64,000 nt of DNA from Cernens ardua (GCF_051251085.1 NZ_JBPCZH010000006.1:124001-188000), one strand, 5' to 3'; positions 7,281-16,756 are shown, numbered from the stretch's first letter. The notes: generated by a model from the letters alone, not told the origin. Made by a program: numbers and translations.

Positions 7281-8639
7281 TTAACGTGGGCGTCTGGCGA
7301 AAGAGCACCCCAGCAGAATGATCAACAGAAGTGTCCCTATCAGCAGCACAGGAATGGGATGCCGATAACCCAGAAACACATACCCCAACCAGGTGGCCAA
7401 CAGGGCAGCGAGCCCGGAGAGGGAGTGGCTCAAGCCAACCAGATCCCCATAATAGGACAAGGTAGCAAAGCGATTTTGTCGCTCAGCCACATGGGCCAGT
7501 GCCACGCAGGTCTGAGCGATCACCGAGAGGCAATAAACCGCAAGCAGTAATACCATAAAGGGGAAGGAGATAGCCCCGCCATCCATGAGGATTGCGATAA
7601 AAATCACTACATTGGCCGCAATAATTGCCAATAGGTTAACATGCACCTGTGCGTGATTGCTCCAGTATTTCCTCAATTGATAGGAAATATGCGGCGCCAC
7701 AGTCCCCGCCAGGCCCACGATCAGCATAATGGTTGCCATGAGTCGGGTCTTGTGACCTGAATAATTCAGTACCGACCACAGAAAGAGGTAACCACTACTG
7801 AGCTGGATGGCAAAGGACACGCAGGGATAAAAGGCGGGAGAGCCTATTTTCAATGACATGACGATGCGATGGTACCGCTTGATGGCTGTCAGTCTGGAAA
7901 AAAAGCTATCAGGCAGTTCATCGTCTTCATCCTGTTCCGCCGTTTCATTTCCACCTGAATAACGCTCGATAGCATCTGCTTCGGACGAGGTATGACTCGT
8001 ACCGTCATTCATAGTCGATGATGGCACGGCTGAAGTCACCGATCGTTTCTCTCGCTGTACCACCCATTGCCGACATAGGATGGCAGCCAACGTAAGCACT
8101 ACATTGGCGCCCAGTAGGCTCATGACGGAAACACCTGCCAGCAGATTACCTATGGGGGAAGCGATAACACTTCCCGTAAAAGCCAGTGCGCTATAGAAGA
8201 ACGTATTGAAGCGTGCAGCATCGTCCTTATTGATCGTTGAAAGTTCGCCCGCATACCGTTCATCTGCAATATCAATGAACACCGGTATAGGACATATCAA
8301 CACCATATAAGTGATGAGCACCGCATCCAACTGCCCGGGAAAGAAAAATAAGACGCCAATGGCTACAGCCGTAAGCGTCAAATCGTAGAGGTCACACCAC
8401 AACATCATCGACACGGGTGAGAGTCGATGAGTCAAGGTGGATGCAAGGAAAGCAAAGGCATCGGTCAGATCTTCCAGCGTATAAATAACCGGCCGGAAAA
8501 CCATCGGCAAAATGCCCAATACAATCAGCGCAGGAACTGCGCTTTCAATCAGACGGGAACCAATGTCGGAAACAACAAAGGCCAGTCCCATAATGACATA
8601 GGCACGCTTGAACAGCGCGCAGAAACGCCGAACGCTCAT
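7281..8639 (-). CDS. MFS-type multi-pass membrane protein
   Basis: This 452-residue protein has about eleven or twelve hydrophobic segments in two halves, separated by a charged cytoplasmic loop at about residues 205-250 rich in Ser, Glu and Asp (EQDEDDELPDSFF). The topology fits a major-facilitator-like permease, but the classical motif A (GxxxDxxGR) is not evident, so the family is not certain. The ATG at 8639 follows GAGG at good spacing. The gene is divergent from a YbjJ-like permease across a 474-bp gap. The substrate is unknown. Confidence 0.6.
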   Translation of the reverse strand: MSVRRFCALFKRAYVIMGLAFVVSDIGSRLIESAVPALIVLGILPMVFRPVIYTLEDLTDAFAFLASTLTHRLSPVSMMLWCDLYDLTLTAVAIGVLFFFPGQLDAVLITYMVLICPIPVFIDIADERYAGELSTINKDDAARFNTFFYSALAFTGSVIASPIGNLLAGVSVMSLLGANVVLTLAAILCRQWVVQREKRSVTSAVPSSTMNDGTSHTSSEADAIERYSGGNETAEQDEDDELPDSFFSRLTAIKRYHRIVMSLKIGSPAFYPCVSFAIQLSSGYLFLWSVLNYSGHKTRLMATIMLIVGLAGTVAPHISYQLRKYWSNHAQVHVNLLAIIAANVVIFIAILMDGGAISFPFMVLLLAVYCLSVIAQTCVALAHVAERQNRFATLSYYGDLVGLSHSLSGLAALLATWLGYVFLGYRHPIPVLLIGTLLLIILLGCSFARRPR

Positions 8640-9113
8640 GAAGAGATCCTCAAAAAAGTAAATAAGGGAGATCTAAACTTCAAAAGCGGTCTTAAATCAT
8701 CGGGGCATCTCTATATTGGCATTATTATGGGGCGGTGGTACAAGGGGTTTGCTACCCCAAAACTACCTTCATAAATAAAGCGTCTTTTTCATTGGTTGTC
8801 AATGTGAATGCCGTAATAGTCAACACGGATATACCCTGACGCTGAACATAATCAATTTCACCACTGGCTTCATGCTATATCAAAAGGTTTCCCTGCTGGG
8901 AAAGGACGCTTCCACTACGACTTACCGAAGTGAATCGTTTTTTATCGCAATGATCTTTCGAATAAATGCGTTCCCCGATGCCTGAAAATATTGTCAGTCA
9001 TCGAATATAAGGCCCGTAGATCTGTCATTGAGCATCGTCATTCGCTAAAGTCATTGAATTGAATACAGTCCTTGTCCATTTCATCAGTGGCGCTATTCCT
9101 TTAGGGAGTTTTT
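8640..9113. other. Divergent promoter gap between two permeases
   Basis: These 474 bp separate a minus-strand and a plus-strand permease gene and must hold both promoters. No gene, clear operator or RNA element was recognised. Confidence 0.4.
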
Positions 9114-10301
9114 GTGGAAAAAGAGATTACCGATGCGTTGAAACAGCGGTCTGCGCTTTTCGTGCTTTTCTTCGTCACAGGCATTGCGCTCTCCTCTTGG
9201 GTGACGCGCACCCCCGATATCCGCGGCCTTTTGGGCGCCAGTATTGGAGAAATGGGCACATTGATGCTCGGGCTTTCCTGCGGCGCAATGGCTGGGCTGC
9301 TTGGCGCCAATACACTCATACGATATAGCTCAACGCGTTGGGTTGCTTCAGGAGGGGTGATACTTCTTCCGATCGGGCTGGTGCTAATTGCGATCAGTTG
9401 CCTGACAACCTCTTGGAGTATCATGGTGATCGGGCTATTCATTTTCGGATTCGGTATGGGGAGTTCTGAAATCCCCATCAATCTGGAGGGGAGCCGGCTT
9501 GAAACCACGCTCAATAGAACATTTCTACCCAAATTACATGGCTTTTTCAGCAGTGGTGTTACTGTCGGTGCGCTGATTGGCATTTTGCTGACACATCTTG
9601 ATTTCCCGGTCTATTGGCATCTGGGCTGTGTGGCATTACTCATGTTAGCGCCCATTTTACGCACCTTTGCGGTATTACCTGACCACGGACTGGATAAAAC
9701 CGATAATTCCGCCACCGCCAGAGCCTCTGGCACACTTATGGCATTATTGAAAGATAAACGACTATGGGGTATTGCCATCATCTGTATGGCCATGGCACTG
9801 GCCGAGGGTTCCGCAAACGATTGGTTGCCCTTGCTGATGGTGACAGGACATGGTTTTGACCCATCCACGAGCGCCTTCATATACACGCTGTTCGCGCTGG
9901 GAATGGCAATTGGCCGTTTTTTTGGCAACCCTTTCGTTCAACGGTATGGCCGCCCTGTCATCATTTGTATCAGCGCTCTTTCCTGTGCAATCGGGCTAGC
10001 GCTCGCCATCTTTACCGAGAGCACTCTGTGCGCCATCCTTTCAGTTCTTTTCTGGGGTATTGGGGCTTCTCTCGGCTTTCCGGTGGCGATCTCTGCAGCC
10101 AGTGCCTCCGGCAACAACCCCAGTAAACGCGTCAGTATTGTCGCAGTAGGCGGCTATTGCGCTTTTTTGGTAGGGCCGCCCCTGTTGGGCTTTATCGGCC
10201 AACACTATGGATTGAGAGCCTCAATGGTCGTCGTGCTTGCCATGGTGATTATCGCGGCCGTGCTCTCACCGGGAACACGTGCGCGTCTCTCTTCTCATTA
10301 A
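9114..10301 (+). CDS. MFS transporter, YbjJ-like
   Basis: This 395-residue protein has twelve predicted membrane segments and follows the pattern of E. coli YbjJ-type permeases, distant relatives of the fucose permease. Supporting features are FFVTGIALSSWVTRTPDIRG at residues 19-38, GFGMGSSEIPINLEGSRLE in the middle (including a form of the NxxG/ExxR signature), and SANDWLPLL and GNPFVQRYGRP in the second half. The GTG start follows AGGGAG. The transported substrate is not known. It is convergent with the pqq operon. Confidence 0.75.
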   Translation: MEKEITDALKQRSALFVLFFVTGIALSSWVTRTPDIRGLLGASIGEMGTLMLGLSCGAMAGLLGANTLIRYSSTRWVASGGVILLPIGLVLIAISCLTTSWSIMVIGLFIFGFGMGSSEIPINLEGSRLETTLNRTFLPKLHGFFSSGVTVGALIGILLTHLDFPVYWHLGCVALLMLAPILRTFAVLPDHGLDKTDNSATARASGTLMALLKDKRLWGIAIICMAMALAEGSANDWLPLLMVTGHGFDPSTSAFIYTLFALGMAIGRFFGNPFVQRYGRPVIICISALSCAIGLALAIFTESTLCAILSVLFWGIGASLGFPVAISAASASGNNPSKRVSIVAVGGYCAFLVGPPLLGFIGQHYGLRASMVVVLAMVIIAAVLSPGTRARLSSH

Positions 10302-10327
10302 CGTCACGCGCCGATAGAAAATAGTAG

Positions 10328-10358
10328 CTGTTCACCTTTTTCCGGATGAGGTGGACAG
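10328..10358. repeat. Hairpin between convergent genes
   Basis: CTGTTCACC and GGTGGACAG can form a 9-bp stem with one wobble pair, between the YbjJ-like gene and pqqE. No T-run follows on either strand, so terminator activity is uncertain. Confidence 0.35.
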
Positions 10359-10411
10359 CCTGAAACTACAATCTGAATCTATACCTAAAACTACAGCCGG
10401 AAGAAAGGGGG

Positions 10412-11536
10412 TTAGCCTCCGGGGCGGCGATAACGGAAGCCGTCAACGATTCGTAGGCTTTCCTCTTCCGCCATCTGTCCAATCGATTCATGATAGGGGG
10501 ATTTGATACATACTGGATCCGTTTCGGAGGCATCGCCCGCCAATGCCAGGGCCTGACAACGACACCCTCCCCAATCGATTTCACGGCGGTCACATTCATG
10601 GCAGCGTTCAGGCATCCAGGAGGTGCCACGGTATGCCACAAACGCGGGGGACTTGAACCAGATCTCAGCCAGCGTGTGATCTTCAACATTCCAGAACTCA
10701 AGGCCGGGAATGGTCTCCGCTGCATGACACGGCAGTACTTTCCCTGAAGGCGTCACGTTCAGGGCCTGACGCCCCCAGCCACTCATACAGGCTTTGGGGT
10801 AGCGGGCATGATAGTCAGGAATGACAGAGTCAATCGCCAAGCGCCCTTTCAACCTGATTCTTGCCTCATCCACAACGCGAATAGCACGTTCGGTTTGTTC
10901 ACGCGAAGGCATCAATGCCGCGCGGTTGGCAAGGGCCCAACCATAGTACTGCGCATGAGCAATTTCGATACGCTGTGCGCCCAGCTGTAAAGCCAGCTCG
11001 ATAAAATCCTCAACCTGATCAATATTGGCGCGATGAATGACAGCATTGATCGTCAAGGGTAAGCCCAGCGCATTCACATCCTCCGCAAAGGCTCGCTTGC
11101 GCGCGTAGGCATCCTTCATATTGGACACTAGCGCCGTGGTCTGCTCATTGGCCCCCTGAAAAGAGAGTTGGACATGATCAATACCCGCTTTTTCCAAACG
11201 CTCCAAACGCGTACGATCAATGTTAACACCTGCCGTGATCAGGTTGGCATACAGGCCTGCATCACGACAAGCCTCGGTAATTTGCTCAAGATCCTTGCGC
11301 GCCGCCGGTTCTCCGCCGGAAAGATGAACCTGAAGAATTCCCAGTGCCGCTGCCTGTTTGAAGACACGGGCCCAGCTATCAACATCCAGTTCGACATTTT
11401 TACGATCCAGCTCAAGCGGATTCGAACAGTACGGGCACTGCAAGGGGCAACGGTGTGTTAATTCACATAGCATCCCAATAGGCACCGGTTTACCTGCTTC
11501 AATAAACGCCTGCCGAGCATCTGTTTGAATACCCAT
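10412..11536 (-). CDS. pqqE: PqqA peptide cyclase, radical SAM/SPASM enzyme
   Basis: PqqE joins the Glu and Tyr side chains of PqqA by a radical reaction, the first step of pyrroloquinoline quinone synthesis. The CX3CX2C cluster motif is at Cys30, Cys34 and Cys37 (CPLQCPYC), followed by the SAM-binding LSGGEPAARKDL near residue 73. C-terminal cysteines typical of SPASM domains are present, including CHECDRREIDWGGCRCQ. Its 374 residues match the family. It overlaps pqqD by one base, and works with PqqD as peptide chaperone. It is last in pqqABCDE. Confidence 0.96.
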   Translation of the reverse strand: MGIQTDARQAFIEAGKPVPIGMLCELTHRCPLQCPYCSNPLELDRKNVELDVDSWARVFKQAAALGILQVHLSGGEPAARKDLEQITEACRDAGLYANLITAGVNIDRTRLERLEKAGIDHVQLSFQGANEQTTALVSNMKDAYARKRAFAEDVNALGLPLTINAVIHRANIDQVEDFIELALQLGAQRIEIAHAQYYGWALANRAALMPSREQTERAIRVVDEARIRLKGRLAIDSVIPDYHARYPKACMSGWGRQALNVTPSGKVLPCHAAETIPGLEFWNVEDHTLAEIWFKSPAFVAYRGTSWMPERCHECDRREIDWGGCRCQALALAGDASETDPVCIKSPYHESIGQMAEEESLRIVDGFRYRRPGG

Positions 11537-11883
11537 CAGCTAAACTCTATTACCTGCCGTACAGACAAACCACTAAAGTACTGGGCTACATCCGTAGCGA
11601 TGACCGCCCGATCCGCATCAAAACGTTCGACCAGCGTATCGATAATCTCCGCCACACTACGCTCGCCATTCACCAGCGACATGATTTCCCTACCACTCTG
11701 ATCCAGCTTGAAAACCTTTTCAGGCGCAAGCAACACCCAGCCACCACGCACGGCATCTTCACGCATGCGTACCCCTCGGACCAACCGGGGAATACGATGC
11801 TCGTCGGCTGCATCAGGAAAGGTTGAATCAAGAGGGGTTGAATCAAGAGGGGTTGCATCGTGAAGCGGCGTCTCTGTCGGCAT
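11536..11883 (-). CDS. pqqD: PqqA-binding chaperone with N-terminal repeat
   Basis: PqqD binds the PqqA peptide and presents it to PqqE. The conserved core RIPRLVRGVRMREDAVRGGW at about residues 29-48, followed by LLAPEKVFKLD, is diagnostic. The protein has 115 residues, about 25 more than usual, because of an N-terminal extension containing TPLDSTPLDST encoded by an exact 15-bp tandem duplication (11821-11850). The ATG at 11883 was chosen over two nearby upstream ATGs because GGGAG lies 8 bases before it. Confidence 0.93.
   Translation of the reverse strand: MPTETPLHDATPLDSTPLDSTFPDAADEHRIPRLVRGVRMREDAVRGGWVLLAPEKVFKLDQSGREIMSLVNGERSVAEIIDTLVERFDADRAVIATDVAQYFSGLSVRQVIEFS
11821..11850. repeat. 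Exact 15-bp tandem duplication in pqqD
   Basis: GGTTGAATCAAGAGG occurs twice in direct succession, with a partial third copy (GGTTG) after it. In the protein it adds a repeated five-residue unit to the PqqD N-terminus without shifting the frame. Confidence 0.85.
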
Positions 11884-11931
11884 TATCATGACTCCCATAA
11901 ATTGATCAATTCGGTACTGGCCCGCACGTAC

Positions 11932-12720
11932 TCACGACACCGAGTGCACCTGATCCAACACATGGCGCTCAGGATCAAAAGCACCGGGAGGAATATTACC
12001 CGGGCTCACATAGGCATAATCCACTGCATCCAGCAAAGTCCACAGCACGCCACATTTGAAAATCAGTGCATTCAGGACATCCTGCTGTTGGTCAGAACGC
12101 ACCGCATGCTCTTTCACATACTCCAATGCGAAGTTGGCATCTCGTGGCGCCTGCGTCATACGCGGCTTGAAATACGCCAGCGTTTCCGGTGTCACGAAGT
12201 CATAATGGCTCAGCATGCCTTCAACGCGGGTATGGATCACACTGGGAGAAAACAACTCTGTCAGTGAAGACGCCACGGCCTCCAATAGGGTACGCTCACG
12301 CACAAAGTGCACATAGGCTTCCACCGCATGGCGAGTCGCCGGCAAAATCCGCTCGGTGGATTCCACCATGGTGCGGTCCAGCCCCAAACCATCGGTCAAG
12401 GCGAGCCAACGCTGAATCCCGCCTTCTCCGGGATGATCGCCATCGTGATCAATAATGCGCTGACGCCATTCACGGCGTAACGCAGCATCTTCGCAACGTG
12501 CCATCAGGCTGGCGTCCTTGATGGGGATCATGGACTGATAGTAGTACCGATTCAGCGCCCATGCCTGCACTTGCGCTTTATTCAGCTTCCCTTGCTGCAA
12601 GGCAATCTGAAAAGGGTGATTCGAATGATAACGTTCCGCGCCGATGGTTCTGAGTCGCTCTTCCAGCGCCTCAGGCGACAGAATAGTCCCTTCCTGCAAG
12701 TATTCTGCGGAAAGATTCAT
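11932..12720 (-). CDS. pqqC: Pyrroloquinoline quinone synthase
   Basis: PqqC is the cofactor-free oxidase that performs the last ring closure and eight-electron oxidation giving PQQ. The family motif RYHSNHPF lies near residues 28-35, and RIIDHDGDHPGEGGIQRW and the helix with YVHFVRERTLLEAVASSLTE carry typical active-site histidines and arginines. The ATG at 12720 follows GAGG and gives 262 residues, close to the usual 250. An ATG 28 codons upstream lacks conserved sequence. A 149-bp gap separates it from pqqB. Confidence 0.95.
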   Translation of the reverse strand: MNLSAEYLQEGTILSPEALEERLRTIGAERYHSNHPFQIALQQGKLNKAQVQAWALNRYYYQSMIPIKDASLMARCEDAALRREWRQRIIDHDGDHPGEGGIQRWLALTDGLGLDRTMVESTERILPATRHAVEAYVHFVRERTLLEAVASSLTELFSPSVIHTRVEGMLSHYDFVTPETLAYFKPRMTQAPRDANFALEYVKEHAVRSDQQQDVLNALIFKCGVLWTLLDAVDYAYVSPGNIPPGAFDPERHVLDQVHSVS

Positions 12721-12869
12721 GATTAAACCTCGTGATTCATCCACATCCATGCCATCAAACGGATCTGACACTGGCCGAACAAGGACGATTAAAATTAAAT
12801 CCATTCATCACGGATGACGTCTATTCACAACATCGCATTGATTTGATGTCGAAACCGTTACCAATCCGG

Positions 12870-13817
12870 CTATGCATCGAGTGTTAGCTTCCAGCCATCG
12901 TAGGCCACTTCCCAGCCAGCCTTTTCTGCCAGCCGACGTGGCTCACTCTTTTCCATCAGGATGGGATTACTATTGTTGATATGTACGAAGACTTTACGTT
13001 TGATATCCAGTGTGCTCAATGCTGCAATGGATCCGTCCTCCCCTGACATGGAAAGATGTCCCATGCGTGAGCCGGTCTTGTGGCCCAGCCCCGCATCAAT
13101 CAGCTCATCATTGCTCCATAATGTGCCATCGAAAAAGATCAGGTCAGCTCCTCGAATACGTTCAGCCAACGCCGAGGTAACACGGGCGCATCCCGGGATG
13201 TAGAAAATACGCTTGCCCTGGAATTCGAAAGCAACACCGATGGTATCTTCATCTTCCTGCCCAATATTATCGCCCTCACCCGGCTGATAAAGCGCTGCCT
13301 TGCCTGGCACAGTAAATATCGAAGCATCTAACCCGCCGGGAAGTTCCAACCGTTGTTCAGGAGAGATAACTTCTCGCGTAACCACGCTCTCAGCCAAAAC
13401 ATTGAAGACACCATTCTCTTTGAGGGTCTGGTGCAGCGGCTGAGTAGCCATCAGGGTATAGGGCGTGCCTTCCCTCAAGCTCAATAAACCAGCAATGTGA
13501 TCGATATCACCGCCCGTCAGCACAACGGTACTTATGGGAGAGTCACGCAGATTTCGCGGATGCAGCTCAGGCGTATGCTGAAGCTGGGCCAGAATCTCGG
13601 GAGCACAGTCGATCAATGTCCAGTGTTCATCATCAACCGAAACGGCCAAAGAGGCCTGAGTACGCGGCCTAACCTTGTCGGGTTGGGTGCGCGCGAGCTG
13701 ACAAAGCCTGCAACCGCAGTTCCATTGCGGAACTCCACCCCCAGCACCAGCGCCAAGGACTATCAAACGTAAAGCGGACGGGGCATGCCCGTCCGCTTTA
13801 TGATTACCTGATAACAC
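12870..13817 (-). CDS. pqqB: PQQ biosynthesis hydroxylase PqqB
   Basis: PqqB has a metallo-beta-lactamase fold and is proposed to hydroxylate the Glu-Tyr intermediate. The N-terminal GAGAGGGVPQWNCGCRLCQ near residues 22-40 is a strong family signature, with TGGDIDHIAGLL and HLSMSGEDG further on as metal-site regions. It has 315 residues. The start is GTG at 13817, only 5 bp after the pqqA stop, behind AGGA. No other start lies before the conserved N-terminus. Confidence 0.94.
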   Translation of the reverse strand: MLSGNHKADGHAPSALRLIVLGAGAGGGVPQWNCGCRLCQLARTQPDKVRPRTQASLAVSVDDEHWTLIDCAPEILAQLQHTPELHPRNLRDSPISTVVLTGGDIDHIAGLLSLREGTPYTLMATQPLHQTLKENGVFNVLAESVVTREVISPEQRLELPGGLDASIFTVPGKAALYQPGEGDNIGQEDEDTIGVAFEFQGKRIFYIPGCARVTSALAERIRGADLIFFDGTLWSNDELIDAGLGHKTGSRMGHLSMSGEDGSIAALSTLDIKRKVFVHINNSNPILMEKSEPRRLAEKAGWEVAYDGWKLTLDA

Positions 13818-13822
13818 TGATC

Positions 13823-13900
13823 CTAGAACTCAGCCGGCATGTACTCGGTAATTTCGAGTGCAACGCTGACTTCTTCAATTTTAGGTGCTTCCCATTTCAT
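13823..13900 (-). CDS. pqqA: PQQ precursor peptide PqqA
   Basis: This 25-residue peptide begins MKWEAPKIEEVSVALEI and ends TEYMPAEF. It is the substrate from which PQQ is built. The Glu16-x3-Tyr20 pair that PqqE crosslinks is present (EITEY). The ATG at 13900 follows GGAG at 9 bases. It is first gene of the operon, as expected for a precursor needed in excess over the enzymes. Confidence 0.97.
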   Translation of the reverse strand: MKWEAPKIEEVSVALEITEYMPAEF

Positions 13901-14385
13901 TTTTAGATGCTCCGCAATAAAAAATGTATAATTTTCGTGAAAAAAATATAGCTTGCCCAAGAAAACTCAAGCTCATTGAGACGGACCACACAAGTGCTGA
14001 ATGACCATAAGAAACCCCAATGAGGCTGAGCTACCTTGGCGTGGAGTAACATAACATACCGCGCGGATTGAGGGTATATAGCACACTGCACAATTATTAC
14101 AATATTGCCGATTTAGAAAATAAATCATGCTTTTTTAACAGTGATATGGATATTCTTTCCCATGTTGGGGCTATTCCATGCTCACTCCTCGCGTTTTGAT
14201 TCCTCATAAGCGTATAACAGTGCGTATAACCACCACGAGGCATACTTCTATTGCAACAAGTGCACGAATGCCTCGGTTGACTGCAATTGCTTAAATAAAT
14301 ATTAAAATTTAAGCGTTACACCCTTATATTCACTCGCTATACTGAAGAAACAATTGGCAATGACTCATTCCGAGCTTTCAGGCCC
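13901..14385. other. Promoter gap between pqqA and the ClC-type gene
   Basis: These 485 bp hold the divergent promoters of pqqABCDE and the ClC-type gene. The stretch is AT-rich near pqqA, with several TATA-like boxes, but no clear -35/-10 pair could be chosen. No gene was recognised. Confidence 0.4.
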
Positions 14386-15690
14386 ATGAAACGATATCTC
14401 TTCTATAGTGCAGCGCTCATTCTGATTGGTGTCGGCGCAGGTGTAGGCGGTATTGTACTCTCCTTATTGCTGCATGAAACTCAACATCTGGTTTTCGACT
14501 ACAGCCTGGATTCGGTTTTGCACGGCGAGTCCTTCCTGCATGGTCTCATGAGCATCAACCCTGAACACAGATTCTGGGGAATACTGATGGCCGGACTCGT
14601 GGCCACCAGCGGGGGGATATATCTGTACCACAAGCGGAACACATTGGTCAGTGTGCCCACGGCGGTCAAACACCCCTTGAAGAGGATGGCAATAGGTACC
14701 AGCCTGTTTCAGGTGATCCTGCAAATAATCACCGTCGCCATGGGGTCTCCACTGGGAAGGGAAACAGCACCACGTCAGCTGGGTGCGTTGTTCGCCAGTG
14801 TCTGTGTGCAACACATGGCAAGCAGGAAGAGCGCCTCTTCAATGCCCCTCTTTACCAAAGAAGAGATGGGCATACTCATTGCCTGTGGGGCTGGAGCCGG
14901 ATTGGCTGCCGTCTACAATGTCCCCTTGGCCGGGGCGCTATTTACCCTTGAAGTGTTACTTCGTCGGCTCACGCTACGCACCGTGCTCTCTTCCTTGTTG
15001 ACTTCCTTTATTGCGGCCTGGATAGGCTCGCTCGCACTGGGGACAGGTGGGCAATATACCTTTCACGATGCGCCATTACCCGGCATGTTCACCCTCACCC
15101 TTTTGGCCCTTCTCACCAGCCCGCTGATTGGAAGCGTTGCCTATTTTTTCAGGCATCTATGTAATCAGGCCAAACATTTGGCGGCTAGCGGGCATCGATT
15201 GGCTATCATCTGCATGATCGGCTTCTTACTGGTCGCGATTATATCCATCTGGTTTCCCGAAATACCCGGTAATGGTAAAGGCATGCTTCAAACCGGTCTG
15301 GATAATCAATTGCCGCTGACGCTCGCATGTGCCCTGCTCTTTTTCAAGAGTCTGAGCGTTATTGTTGTACTAAGAGGAGGGGTAGAAGGTGGCGTAATGA
15401 CGCCTAGCCTCGCTATTGGTGGATGTGTGGGTGCCATCATTTTCATGGTGGTGGGATGGGTTCTCCCCTTGGAGGGCTTCCCTGCCTACATCATGGCGGC
15501 GGCGGCAGGCTTTTTGTCAGTCTCCATGGCAATGCCAATAACCACCATCGTTCTGGTTATGGAACTGGCACATCTTCCGTTGCCTCTCGTTTTTCCGATT
15601 ACCACCTGTGTAGCAGGTGCCTGTCTATCAGCGCGATGGCTAACGCAATACGGCTCCCAAATGGCTACCCACAGAATACTGGATCATTAA
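14386..15690 (+). CDS. ClC-family channel or transporter, divergent
   Basis: This 434-residue membrane protein belongs to the ClC anion channel/antiporter family. The second selectivity motif appears as MGSPLGRETAPRQLG (residues 119-133), keeping the gating Glu126 of GREGP; PLAGALFTLEVLLRR (180-194) matches the helix with the internal proton glutamates, and GGVMTPSLAIGG replaces GxFxP. The first motif GSGIP is not visible. At the pair of glutamates (EE in E. coli ClcA) only Glu189 is kept and the second is Val190, so coupled proton exchange is doubtful. Substrate is therefore uncertain. Confidence 0.82.
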   Translation: MKRYLFYSAALILIGVGAGVGGIVLSLLLHETQHLVFDYSLDSVLHGESFLHGLMSINPEHRFWGILMAGLVATSGGIYLYHKRNTLVSVPTAVKHPLKRMAIGTSLFQVILQIITVAMGSPLGRETAPRQLGALFASVCVQHMASRKSASSMPLFTKEEMGILIACGAGAGLAAVYNVPLAGALFTLEVLLRRLTLRTVLSSLLTSFIAAWIGSLALGTGGQYTFHDAPLPGMFTLTLLALLTSPLIGSVAYFFRHLCNQAKHLAASGHRLAIICMIGFLLVAIISIWFPEIPGNGKGMLQTGLDNQLPLTLACALLFFKSLSVIVVLRGGVEGGVMTPSLAIGGCVGAIIFMVVGWVLPLEGFPAYIMAAAAGFLSVSMAMPITTIVLVMELAHLPLPLVFPITTCVAGACLSARWLTQYGSQMATHRILDH

Positions 15691-15864
15691 TCGGGGGTGA
15701 TCCTGTACAGATATACTAAAAGCACCACCTTTGATTAGGCGGCGCAACTAGCCTGCCTATTGATGAGAGCCGCTGCATTGCAGCGGCCCCCCTCAGCTAG
15801 ATTCCCCAACATTTTTTCTACTTCTTCAGGTATCTCTTTCATCCATGCCATTCTGGGAAATATT
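15691..15864. other. Non-coding gap with a GC-rich hairpin
   Basis: After the ClC-type gene, GCCGCTG and CAGCGGC at 15769-15787 form a perfect hairpin. No T-run follows. No gene was seen here. Confidence 0.35.
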
Positions 15865-16053
15865 TTAATTCATTGTTTCCAAAAGAATTATATCCCTACC
15901 CTCATATTTCACTCTCCATGCGACAGCGCCCCCCGGAGTGATATTCACTATGATTTCACACTGATTTAACCTGCAATATGGCACTCTATTTTCGGTCGAC
16001 GTCTCTCTCTCAATACGGAATCCCTCTGGGAGAGGCGGGGGCTGCTGAGCCAA
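15865..16053 (-). pseudogene. Small open frame, possibly a gene remnant
   Basis: This minus-strand frame of 62 codons opens with TTG and encodes MAQQPPPLPEGF, then a segment with two cysteines and a hydrophobic beta-like region (CEIIVNITPGG). The frame stays open upstream for about 16 more codons (ending in RFWFTRRR) but has no ATG, and no good ribosome-binding site precedes the TTG. It may be the C-terminal relic of a larger protein. No family was recognised. Confidence 0.3.
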
Positions 16054-16124
16054 GCGTCTTCTGGTAAACCAGAATCTGTTTACGCTATATATTCTAGCCT
16101 AGTGATAATGAGTATGGATCTCCC

Positions 16125-16751
16125 ATGACACGTTCACTTACCCCCTGGTGTCCGTTCTACATGTCCAGGCGAATACGCCTCTGTTGGGCCATTACTCTAT
16201 TGGCGGGAGCGGTTGCTGTCTGGAGTTATTTTCAATATTTCGAACTGCCGAAGATTACTACCGGGAAGATCGAGGCACGAGAACTTTCGCACATTGTCAT
16301 TCTTTATCGGCATGCCGAACGTTGCGATCGGTCGCAAGGTCAATGTTTGAAAGATCCGGCAGGTATTACGGTGAGGGGAAATAGAAAAGCCGCACACCTG
16401 GGTGAAAAAATGAGGCAGCTATTTTCGTCCAATTACAGCCTGATGAGCAGTAATACCCTGCGTACGCAACAAAGTGCCAGCTCATTTGCCGGAGTCATGC
16501 CAGTCGTTGTCAATAACGAGCTGGATAGCAATGAGTGTACACGCCGGACATTTCCTGCATTCATCAATGCCGTAACACAAAACCCCATGCATAAAATGCA
16601 AATCGTATTTACGCACAGTGAATGCCTGGAATTTTTCGCCGCTCATTTCGGCCATAAGGCAATGACAGCCAAATATCTGAGCAATCTGGTACTGGATATT
16701 GACCGCCATCACCACGTCAAAGTGTTAGGAACGCTAGCCCTTAACCACTGA
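16125..16751 (+). CDS. Ais/PmrG-like histidine phosphatase, membrane-anchored
   Basis: This 208-residue protein belongs to the histidine phosphatase branch of Ais (PmrG), which removes phosphate from LPS core heptose in enteric bacteria. The catalytic motif is YRHAERCDRS at residues 61-70, with the branch-typical CL after it, then SSNTLRTQQSA, and a second histidine in FTHSECLEFF. An N-terminal hydrophobic segment (residues 18-37) would place it in or across the inner membrane. It lies near the ColRS envelope regulator. The LPS substrate is inferred from the family. Confidence 0.78.
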   Translation: MTRSLTPWCPFYMSRRIRLCWAITLLAGAVAVWSYFQYFELPKITTGKIEARELSHIVILYRHAERCDRSQGQCLKDPAGITVRGNRKAAHLGEKMRQLFSSNYSLMSSNTLRTQQSASSFAGVMPVVVNNELDSNECTRRTFPAFINAVTQNPMHKMQIVFTHSECLEFFAAHFGHKAMTAKYLSNLVLDIDRHHHVKVLGTLALNH

Positions 16752-16756
16752 CGAAT

